In this document: piece by piece, positions 38,201-47,508 of the stretch
Position numbering within the stretch: the first letter of the stretch is position 1
Layout: every line of letters begins with the position of its first letter
Origin: Rhizaria sp. SCN 62-66
Taxonomy: Eukaryota; Rhizaria, unplaced
Assembly: GCA_001724265.1 (NCBI GenBank)
Contig: MEDY01000008.1
Span: 97,400-161,399 of the forward strand
Direction of reading: 5' to 3'
Length of the DNA stretch: 64,000 nt
Made by a program: the position numbers and the translations under genes
Notes under the pieces: model-generated
What the model saw: the letters and a program-made list of their open reading frames with translations, nothing else
Database searches by the model: none
What the model was told of the DNA's origin: nothing

Positions 38201-38821
38201 AGAGTTTGCGTCAGTCGTTGTCGAGTTAGTATCGCCCGCCGTGGTGTTGGACTGGAGCCAGGGAGGCAACGAGTCATTACCACCAATCAGCGCCAAGCCA
38301 ACAGGGTTCAGCTCCGTGTTGTCTTGTAGTGAGCTCACGCTGCTTGGGTCAGCGCCGAAGTAAGATGGCTCCTCAGTGAGAACAAAGAGATCAGGGACAG
38401 CGTTATGCCAGCATGAGAATGTGACTACGGTGTCTTCCAACGCAAACACAGACGGACGTAAAACAGCATCCGGGTTGGGGGAAACAACATTGGCGCGAAC
38501 GAGCGCTGGTGATGCGGAGATTGACGAGAGATTAAGGTATGACAAGGTGGAAACGAGCGAGAAGGGGTCGGAGCAGTGAGAACCTGACGTGAGCCAGGGA
38601 TCGATGTTCGTTTCCGCATCACCGCGTTGGAAAACGGCAGCAGGAATCTCTACAGTATAACCAAATAATGGGCCGGTTGAAGGTGGCGAGTCGGATATAC
38701 CACCACACTTGGCACCCCAGGTAACGCCAGAGGGCGGTGATGAGACGTCGGTGATGAGTGGAGCTTGCGCAGCGGCGAGAGACAGCAGAACTGCAAGTGT
38801 CAGTGCGATTAGGGTGTCCAT
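15383..38821 (-). CDS. giant sushi/REJ/GPS cell-surface receptor, polycystin-1-like
   Basis: One uninterrupted exon encodes about 7,812 residues. An upstream in-frame ATG at 38905 exists, but ATG 38821 opens a clear signal peptide (MDTLIALTLAVLLSLAAAQA) and is preferred. The ectodomain (about 5,200 residues) begins with a long array of sushi/CCP modules, about 38.6-28 kb. At least ten carry the W-G-x-x-P-x-C ending, and others are divergent. A REJ-like region follows (about 27.6-25.4 kb), then a GPS motif (about 23.1-23.2 kb). Membrane helices follow at about residues 5258-5279, 5795-5821, 5843-5869, 6773-6800 and 6811-6841, a 1+2+2 pattern like the first five helices of polycystin-1. No PLAT domain or channel block is seen. 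Loops and tail are Ser, Gln and His rich, with a 16-residue polyGln at 17211-17258. The protein is likely an adhesion or mechanosensory receptor. Its codon use is less GC-biased than that of its neighbours. Confidence 0.85.
17211..17258 (-). repeat. polyglutamine tract in giant receptor tail
   Basis: Mixed CAA/CAG codons encode about 16 consecutive Gln in the C-terminal cytoplasmic tail. The mix of codons argues for an old, stable tract. Confidence 0.85.
23118..23215 (-). other. GPS motif of giant receptor with RLG in place of HLT/S
   Basis: The minus strand encodes W-x4-C-T-V followed by TVCACTRLGLYAVI just before the first membrane helix. Spacing of W, C and CxC fits a GPS. In cleaving GPS sites the scissile tripeptide is H-L-T or H-L-S; here it aligns with R-L-G. 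Confidence 0.65.
25400..27650 (-). other. REJ-like region of giant receptor
   Basis: After the last sushi module the protein turns into beta-sandwich-like sequence with spaced Cys, for example IGNCSPLTLLV and SSCSTAAGHEFISYKWG. The latter matches the REJ pattern of a Cys followed by a Y-x-W strand. REJ followed by GPS is the order in polycystin-1 and sperm REJ receptors. Confidence 0.55.
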
Positions 38822-40052
38822 GCGCGCGTTTGAGCACACGTATAGCCACGAGGAAATCCGCATGATTAACGTGCTCAACAACAAACGCTTCGTTGGGTCT
38901 TGCAAGACGACAAGAGTGCGAAGACGAATGCCTAAGGAGGCCTGATGGCCACAATACGTCCGAAGTGGGCTGGACGGCCAAATCAGTTCGATCGGAGCGT
39001 TTTAAAGGTGGAGACGTAGTGTACAGCTCAAGTAGTTGTTATATGCGGAGCTGTGTCGATAAAGACAATATGAAAAAGGACGAAGAGTGCCCTAAAACAA
39101 TCACGACAAGCTGCAAAAGAAAATAAAAGAGAGAACCGCAGACACACATTTAAACAGCTTTATGAGAGCAGGATGAACAATTTAAAATAAGAAATAAGAT
39201 CTTCCCGTGCATTACAGTATAGGCAAAAGAGAAGCTGCGAACAACAACGATGAGGGTATTGACAACATCCCCGTTATATTCGTCAACTCAGATCGATCGT
39301 AGCCCCTGTTCAACCCCCACACGACACCATAAATGCGAAGCATCTCTTCGTTGTCACAGCATTATGTCGAGCTCTAGCGCGTTAAAATATGCGTCGATTA
39401 ACTTAGATTTGTGATTTAATGATTAAACAGGTAGTTCCCGTATTTTAAACTCGATTCATACTTGAGGCATATCTGACTTCATGCACTAAAAACATGCGTA
39501 ACGCGAGGTAAGATTCGGCAGATTAATTTTGTTGATCCCGGAAGGGGAAAATAGACAACGCTGCTGATGTGTGATACTGTTCATCGCAAGTAGGTGCCGA
39601 CTCAGTTGCACAAGATATTCAAGGATGGAGTATTGATATGTTCCGTCTCACTAACCGTTAAATGCTGGCAGAGCTGCCTCAGTGACTGTTCAAACCAGGG
39701 CACGTGCTTCTACGACCATTGCTCTGGACATTGTACTTAAAGTGTGGGCGGCAACGCACGCGATCCGTGGCAGTCGCTACCGTCGCCACATGAATGTTAG
39801 GGCCACGGCTCGTGCAAGCTCGACATGTACTTCCGCGAGCCGGGTTTCGGGGGCGCCGCGTGCTCACCGACAGGGTAACCTGTAACAGTCACGGCTAATG
39901 CCTCCGCAACCAGTGGACCTTTGCTGACGGCTACACAAGCGTCCATTGCTGCTGAATTAGACACATGTTCTTTATGTTGTGCATTTCATGCTGATCTCCT
40001 CATTCTTCGTATTCTTGTTGTTGCTCTATACGATGGGCTTGTGATGACGCTG

Positions 40053-40373
40053 TCAGCCATAGCTGTCGCTGTGGGATGAGAGTGTTGTGGTAACGTAATG
40101 ATTGGTCGCTGTCGTGGCATCCCCAGGGTCCGTAGCTGTGTTGGTGCTGGTGTTGTTCTTCGTTGCGCTCACAGTGTTTTTTTCTCTGATAACTCTCTCG
40201 CGATAAGTATATGGGTATGAACGCTCTCCTTGGGGCTGCGAATGACTCAGCGCGGTCTCGAGCTTGGCGCACCGAGTGCAGATTTCTGGCGCTTGGCGCG
40301 CGCCCTTCCGCGACGAACGCGGAACGCGGTAACGACAAAAAGACTTTCTCATGCCACCGCGCGTTGTGCACAT
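40053..40373 (-). CDS. possible small protein or relic with CxxC motif
   Basis: An ATG-initiated frame of 106 codons on the minus strand. It starts with a basic segment (KSFCRYRVPRSSRKGARQAP) followed by EICTRCAKLE, then turns into a Thr/Asn/Ser-rich tail. The Cys/basic part looks like a fragment of a zinc-binding domain. A longer overlapping frame (40521-40000) lacks an ATG start. It could be an exon of an undetected gene, a decayed transposon fragment or chance. Confidence 0.22.
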   Translation of the reverse strand: MCTTRGGMRKSFCRYRVPRSSRKGARQAPEICTRCAKLETALSHSQPQGERSYPYTYRERVIREKNTVSATKNNTSTNTATDPGDATTATNHYVTTTLSSHSDSYG

Positions 40374-40788
40374 CGTTGCATTGATGTGAGTACCATGTAG
40401 CGCGCAACATGGAGATGACAGAGCACAAGCCTGCGTTCATACACTCTGGACACGTGCCTTTTGTGACACAAGCACACGTCGGCGCAACACTCGATTTCTT
40501 AACGTTGAAGTTACGCGACACTCTATAGCTACTATGCTAATACGTGCTTGCGCCAGTATCACGACATACACAAGATCTACGAACATATTCAAGCAATTTC
40601 AAAGTTTAGTTGACAGTTTATGGATTATGGATGCGATTGGGTTTTGACAAGGGAGGCGTTGAAAAACGCCAGGGTATTTTTTGTTGGTTTTTGAGTATTG
40701 TTGTTTTTTTTGCATGCACTAGTTAGATTATAGGCAGCGTATTGAGTTCACTCGCGCAGAGTGGATGTTGCTGTTTTGGCAAGCTGAG

Positions 40789-40809
40789 TTAGCATGTATT
40801 AGATGCTAA
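40789..40809 (-). terminator. candidate stem-loop after histone H3 stop
   Basis: Perfect 7-bp arms (TTAGCAT and ATGCTAA) with a 7-nt loop begin 10 nt past the H3 stop codon on the coding strand. Animal replication-dependent histone mRNAs end in a conserved stem-loop close to the stop. The sequence here is not that consensus, but the position fits a lineage-specific equivalent. Confidence 0.35.
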
Positions 40810-40819
40810 AACAAACTGC

Positions 40820-41242
40820 TTAGTAGCGGACACCACGGATACGGCGGGCAAGGATGATGTCCTTGGACTGGATGGTCACGCGCTTGGAGTGGAGGCAAAG
40901 CAGGTTGGCATCCTCGAAGAGGGAGACGAGGTAGGCCTCGGCAGCCTCCTGAAGGGCCATGATGGCAGTGCCCTGGAAGCGGAGGTCACCCTTGAACTGC
41001 TGGGCGACGTCACGGACGAGGCGCTGGAAGGGGAGCTTGCGGATGAGGAGCTCGGTGGAGCGCTGGAGAGCCTTGATCTGGCGGAGAGCGACGGTACCGG
41101 GGCGGTAGCGGTGAGCCTTCTTGACGCCGGAGATGGCAGGGGCACTCTTGCGAGCAGCCTTGGCAGCGACGTGGACGGAGGACTTGCGGGGGTACTTGCC
41201 ACCGGAGACGGTCTTGTGGGCAGTGTGCTTGGTGCGGGCCAT
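40820..41242 (-). CDS. H3: divergent histone H3
   Basis: A single exon encodes 140 residues including Met and ends in TAA. Canonical H3 has 136. The histone fold is clear: [70 protein letters not shown]. The tail is altered. It starts ARTKHTAHK, so Q5 and R8 of the standard tail are His while K4 and K9 remain. One extra residue lies before GGK and three extra before the AARKSAP block that holds K27. Core changes include IKALQR for the usual IRRYQK, NLLCLH for NLCAIH and a VRY end. This looks like a replacement or specialised variant rather than the main replication H3, though no canonical H3 is in the window for comparison. The gene is GC-rich with strong codon bias, so it is probably well expressed. 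Confidence 0.95.
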   Translation of the reverse strand: MARTKHTAHKTVSGGKYPRKSSVHVAAKAARKSAPAISGVKKAHRYRPGTVALRQIKALQRSTELLIRKLPFQRLVRDVAQQFKGDLRFQGTAIMALQEAAEAYLVSLFEDANLLCLHSKRVTIQSKDIILARRIRGVRY

Positions 41243-43885
41243 GTTGGTTTAAAAAAGAGAGACGAGAAGTCTGACTAGTTTTCGAAATCAATAAACTTCC
41301 GCCTAAATCAACCCGTCCAAAAGATTTTTTAACGGTCCGGCCGCCACACTCCGATTGCAGTCGTATTTTTCAGTCTACCCTTGGGCTTCATTTTACCTTA
41401 ACCATGTATCTGTTATAATTATTGTAAATCATATTTAATGATTACTTAAGCACTTTATATTTCGAATATTTGTAGGCCATGACATTATGTTTTGGAATAA
41501 AATAATATCTTTCATATAACACAAGATAGACGTGAGTTAGAGCTCCTTTAAACAAAAGGGTCCACTAAAGCAGATATCAACAAAACGAGTATTCATACAC
41601 GGAAAACAACACGTACTCTGATAAATGTTATTTAAACATTGCGCCTTTAAAATTCTTGCATGGGACTCATATGCAAACCGAAAGCATGACTTGCTGTTAC
41701 TGACCAGATGGAAGACTTGACTGTGACTAACTTGAATCTGGCACTGTGACGAAGTCTACAGGCAACACAGCAGCATCACAACCGTTGGCGATCTGTCTGC
41801 TGTGTTGTTCCTACCGTGGTGACACACTTATTCAATGGATATTTGTTATCTCTGTGGGTCATGTCCACCTAGGGGCGTTGAGACTCTGCTCACAGCAAGA
41901 AGCTTGTGACTGACTCTAGCAGAACGTCTTCCAACGTTAAATCAGCCCATACTGCGTCAGCCATGGGCAACCGCATAGCTGTAATATTGAGCACCTTGGA
42001 AAACCTCAGTAATGTTCACGCTGCCTATGTGCCTCAGCGCTGGGCGCGTTGGTACTTGTTAGCGAACGGCTGACAACACATCAGCCTCTTCTGCCAAAAC
42101 TTCTAGCGTGGCTGCGTGACTGAACGCGAACATGATATTCCGTGTCAATTGATGTTTAGAGACCAAGTATATTTTTTTTAAAATCCTATATAGGATCTCA
42201 CATTGACCTGTTTATATACGTTCACGTAGTCCAAATTGTGACGATATGGGATGTGAAATGATCTTATCCGCTAGCACTTGAGGAGTAGTTAGGCAGGTAT
42301 ATCTCCGTCACGCTGAGATAATAATTGTATATCATTTATGAACCTTTGTTTGGTGCACTATACAAAAGTGTTTCTGCATTTAGCTTTCACCACGCAGATG
42401 TTCTGACTTGAAGAATGCTGGAGTCCCTCCGTGCGCCCAACGCGCGCGTCGCTCTTTGACCACATACGGATTTCACGTCAGGTTCGACAACTTTCCGTCA
42501 GATCGTTGTAGCACAGTTGCAGCTTCTTACTGATTCGAGGTGTGACAGCACATGGCTATATTTTACTTGTATCAACAAATTATATCTTTCCTAAATTCGT
42601 TGCTGGCCTTGTCTTGAATCTGTAGTTCCTTCGCCAACCTCACGCTCTCTGCCTGTGCTCATCCAGTATCTACACCAGTCTTGTTGGTAGTGACTCTGCA
42701 TTGATGATCTTAACGTTAGTGCCAGTGATAGTGAAAGCATATGCGATGTCAGGCATGTGAAAGAAAGAGCAGACACTGACAATGCCGTTGCGGCGGACCC
42801 ACGATGTCCGTCCTGAGCGCGGAAACCACTCTTCAAGATGCCTCTGCTGCCACGTTGATGACGGCGTCCACGACTGCGTTCTGCGTCCCCAGTTGGGGGT
42901 GACAAATACCTTAGCGCTAGTGCCTGGCGATGAATAGCGCCAGAGCCACCAGCAACGCCTCTATTTCACCTGCTGCTTGACCCGCGACCAATCGATACAG
43001 CGTCCCCGCACACACCGCCGCACTCGTCACCACACTAATCATCACGCGAGTCGTTTCGGTTTTCCACGCTATTACCCCTTGCATAGCTTGACGTGTGTTA
43101 TGCACAGGTTTGTGCTGGATCCATGCGCAGTCGTGAAGCTGCACACTTGGAATGCATCTGGCATCATCTCTAGGAGCTCATACATCCTTGTGCCCCCAAC
43201 CGTGTCCGGCTACTCTGTGTTAATACAAAAGGGGACATTTACTGAATTGCGCACTTCTTGTTCGCGCGCACACACCTTCACCAACAGTTGACGCTTCAGG
43301 CGGCCGGTGTGACACAGACTTCGTGGTGCACAATTGACTTTCGTATACTGGTCACAATCAATGCACTCATAGGTGATTTATGCGTCAATGTAGACTGTGA
43401 AATCCGTGCACTAAGTCAGCAGTGCATGTCTCTACTACTATAGCTAATGCGGAAGACGTAAACGGCAGCACCACTTGAAGCTCTTTGTGTACGACAAGGA
43501 TTTAAAGATTGTTATAATGATGGTAAACAAACATGATTACTATAACAAGTTGAAGTCATATGCAAGCATACATACTGACTGTGTAGTACTTACTCAAATT
43601 CGAACAAACAAACAATACACCCCACTATAGCGCCAAAACCGCTATGCCGCAGGGTCCAAGTGTACACTCCAAGCCAAGCGGCTCCGGCTCGAAGGCAAGG
43701 TGGTTTGTACGAAATTGCCGAAAACGTAGATGTGATCGTGAAGTATCTGTGTAATATGGTGCTTTGTGGGTGTTGTTACTAATGAATTTGTGTTCCTCTT
43801 ATTATATCTTATCAAACGTACTCTATGCCTGCATTATCCCAGCTCAGTTTCACGCCCCACACACCGCAGCACAAGTCGAGCCATA
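41243..43885. other. 2.6-kb spacer between H3 and ankyrin/J gene, with relic-like frames
   Basis: The first 150 bp are the H3 promoter and 5' UTR. AT-rich sequence to about 41.65 kb and at 42.1-42.4 kb has no frame. Two patches have near-coding composition: about 41.7-42.1 kb (+ strand frame ending YVPQRWARWYLLANG) and about 42.6-43.15 kb (- strand). Neither gives an intact gene. The last 400 bp are the 5' side of the ankyrin/J gene. Confidence 0.45.
42591..43144 (-). pseudogene. relic-like coding patch, family unknown
   Basis: Two short minus-strand frames abut (43144-42917 and 42905-42591), and in the second stretch another frame also reads protein-like (PNWGRRTQSWTPSSTWQQ, then HLEEWFPRSGRTSWVRRNG). 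Protein-like sequence switching between frames over about 550 bp suggests a decayed gene or mobile-element fragment. I cannot assign a family and see no terminal repeats. Confidence 0.25.
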
Positions 43886-46800
43886 ATGCACTCTTCTGCG
43901 CGTCCCAACGCAGGGCAATGGTCCGAGTATGGCTCTGACCCGGACTCGTTGGGCTATGGCAGCTGTATTCCACGCTCTAACGCACCGCTTGGTCCTCCAC
44001 TTCCCTCGCAGGGCACTGCAGGCGGTGGCAACGGAAGAGCTGGGAGATCCGGTGCAACGCTGTCTTCATCTTCTTCTTCGTCGCAAATGGCCTACATTGC
44101 GGATTGCTTTAACGACAGCTTTGATCCAGACGCTGCCGCATCCGACATGGACAGTCCGGTCACCGCTGCAGGCTTGCCCTCCAACCTTCCTCCTAGCCTT
44201 TCAGCTGCGGTCGATGCTGCTCTATCCCAAGTCGGTTTCTCACTACAGTTCCAGTCTCCCAACACCGACAGCAGCACCGCCAACTACAGCGCGCAGCACT
44301 ACAAACTCTCCCCGCGCGCGTCCCCATCCCGCGCCGGCACAACCGCGCGCCGCCTCTCCCCGCGCACGTCCTCTGATGCATCCACCTCAGGCGCCCACCG
44401 GGCCGGCGGCATCGACCCGGTTCACAACAGCAGCAACATCAACAGTAACTCTGCGGTCCCCTCGGCGGGCGCTCTATTTTCCGACAGCAGCGACGACGCT
44501 GACCCTGACGCCGCGCTGGAGTTCTTTCTCGATGCCATCGCGTCCGCTCTCGACGCCGTCGTCGACCTCGCGACTGCGCCCGCCGCTCCTGCCGGCAGGA
44601 GCGGCGCCGCGGCCCTCCTGCCGCCGACCCCGCGGTCGCGGCGTCTGCAGGCGGACCCCATGGCGGTGGCGCGCGCCGCGGCGGCCGCGTTTGACGCCCA
44701 CGTCGCGCCCATCGCGCGTGGCCTGCCGGGCTGGCGAGACGCGTTCGCGCCTGTGGCGGCCGCCGCGACCGCCGCGGTGACCGCTGCGACAACCATCACG
44801 GGGCAGCACGGCAACGGACACAGCCATGGGCGTAGTCACAATTATGGGCATGCTCACGGCCACTCAGGCCCTGATGCCAGTCAAAACCACGGCCCCAGCC
44901 AAAGCTTCGGTCCGGGGCGCACGAGCTCCGCCGTCGCCATCGCCGACGCCGTCACGCGCGCTGCGCTCGCCAACGGTGCCGCGGCGGGGGGCGGCAGCAG
45001 CGCATCTGCGAGCGGTTTGATCCCCCCGGCCGCAGCGAGGGAGCTTGTGCGCGCCACGGCCTCCGCGGCCTCTTCCTCGGCCGCGGGGCTCTTCCTCCGG
45101 TTCGCACTCTCGGAGGCGCTGTTGCTGGCTGCCAGCGCGGCGGCTTCGGCGCTGCTCCAGGTCGCCGCCGCGGTTGCCGCGGAAGCCGAGGCGGGCAGGG
45201 CCGCTGAGGCTGAGGCTGCCGCCGATGCTAAGGCCGGTGCAGATGCGCTGGGAGGCGTGCTCGTCTGTCTCGTCGCCTGGTGCGTCGCGGCGGGCGCTGA
45301 TCCTAACTACAAGGTACGGCTGTGCTTCACAAACGATCATGAGACTCCGACCGAACATGTGTTGCCTATAACATCGAACTGTGTTTTGTACTCACACAAT
45401 CTCTGTCTTCTGCACCCCTTTTTATCAGTGTGCGGACCGTGGGGATACAACACCCCTTCTCGCGCTGTTGCACTCAGCCGCGACCGCAACAGCGCCTACC
45501 GTCCCCGCTGCGGCGTCCACAGACAGCCCCGGCAGCGCTAGCAGCGTGCGCCTTAGCACCCCCGAGTCGCGCGCAGATGTGCTCGACTTGACTCTGTCCG
45601 CGCTGGCGCGTGTGCTGACTGCGCTGGGTGCGGACACGAACACGGCTGCGGCCGCGTCCGTCGCGGAAGAGAGCCTCTACGAGGGCGACACGCCGCTGCT
45701 GCTCGCCGCTGTTGCCGTGCTTGACGACACACTCGAAACATTACTTAAGGTACGCAACACGCTCACGGCATACAGCATCACAGATGACATGAATGTATGT
45801 TACGATCGAAACCGGACGCGTTATCTTCGCATCAAACTATCTAACTCAACGATATCATGGTATATTTTCCCCTCAGGCCGGAACGAACCCCGCGGCGGCG
45901 AATGCGCACGGCTCAACGCCGCTGAGCTTCGCGGCCTTCAACGGCCGGCCCCGCGCGCTGACGCTGCTGCTCTCCGCGGGCGCGAGCGCCAACAGCGCCG
46001 GCCGCGACGGCTTCACCCCGCTCATGTCTGCTGCGCGCGGGGGACACGGGGACGCCGTGACTGTCCTAGTCGCCGCCAAGGCAGACGTCAATGCGGCCAC
46101 GGTGTCGGGGCTCACGGTCCTTATGGCTGCCTGTCAAGCGGACACGACGGATTCGTACGTATATCCAAGAGAACAATAACTTATTGACATGAAGCAATCA
46201 CTTTGTTACTCATTTTATATGTTACTTACTGTGCCTCGAGATTGAATCATCCTGCATTGAACTTTGTTTGTATAGATCTCGCCTGGATCTGGTGAAGCAG
46301 CTCCTGTCAATGGGCGCGTCACCCGCGCCGATCCCGCTGCCCTTCCCCGCCCAGCCCCAGCGGCCCAACTCGACGGCCCCGGCGCCGCCGCAGTGTCTGA
46401 CGTCGTGCCTGCACGCCGCGGCCGCCACAGGTTCGCTGCCGCTGGTGCGTCTCCTGCTCACGGTCACCCCGCCCCGGTCCACCGGCGGTCCGGCCAGCTC
46501 CCCCGCGGCGTCACCTGCCACGGCCGGGCGCGCGCCGGGCCCCGGCGTGGCGCTGCTGCCGCCGGGGCTGGTGGACGCGCACGGCCGCACCGCCAGCGAC
46601 GTGGCGCGCGAGTGCGGCCACCGCGTGCTCGCCGACTACCTCGCCGACGCCGCCGCGGCCGCAGCTGCCGCCGCTGCGGCCGTCGCGGTCGCCAAGGGCG
46701 CTGCGAACGGCACGAACGATGCAAATGTGGGCAGCGGCGGCGGCAAGAGTGCAACGAGCGAGCCGGCGCCCGGGACGATCGCGTACGTCGCGCGCGGCCT

Positions 46801-47464
46801 CGGGGCAACGCTTCCTGTTCCTGCTGCAAACTGCGCGGCTGAGGCTGCGGCAGCGCGGGACGCGGCGCTGCGCGTGCTCAAGGCCGTGCAGTCCGTGTCT
46901 GCTGCGGGCGCGGCGCCAGCGACTTCTGCACCCGTGATATCGGGTGGACAAGGACAGACGCAGTTTGACACACTGGCGCTGCCATCGGTGAACTCAATGG
47001 GCCTCGCCAAACATCAGCAGCAACTAGAGCAACAGCAGCAGCAACAAGCGGTGGCCGTTGCTGCGGCGGCAGCTCTCGCTGCGCTTAGTTCGACGGCTCA
47101 CACCAACTACGGCCTAGGTAGCACTACAACAGCGACTGTAGCATCAACGACGCCCTCCGGCTCCGGCATCGAACTCAATATGGACGCACTGCGCCTCACT
47201 AAGCCCCCGCCGGCTCAGCCGCAGTCGCAGGCTCCGCAGCGGAGTGACCGTGAGCAGCCCGGTCCCGGCGCGGCCGGTGAGGCCCGCCCTGGGTCGCCCG
47301 CGATGTCGCTGGCAGCGTCATCGGCCTCTGGCGCCACGGCGACCTCCGACGCGACATCCTACGCCACTGCGGTGCCGCTGGGACGCACAGGCAGCTCGCT
47401 CCCGCCCTACGCCAGCGGGCTGCAGACTTCGCTGCCGCAGCCGCAGACTGGACGCACCACACAA

Positions 47465-47508
<44 letters not shown>

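Larger units (their letters stand above)
38822..40819. other. 2-kb spacer between receptor and histone genes
   Basis: It contains the receptor promoter (from 38822 upward) and the histone H3 3' flank. The part at 39.1-39.6 kb is AT-rich with no frame. The part at 39.68-40.5 kb is richer in GC and has short open frames on the minus strand, one of which is listed separately. No tRNA, snRNA or rRNA is recognised. Confidence 0.5.

Noticed and set aside
38822-38905. Start of the giant receptor at ATG 38905
   Set aside because: The 28 extra residues would bury the signal peptide. ATG 38821 gives a textbook N-terminal signal sequence.
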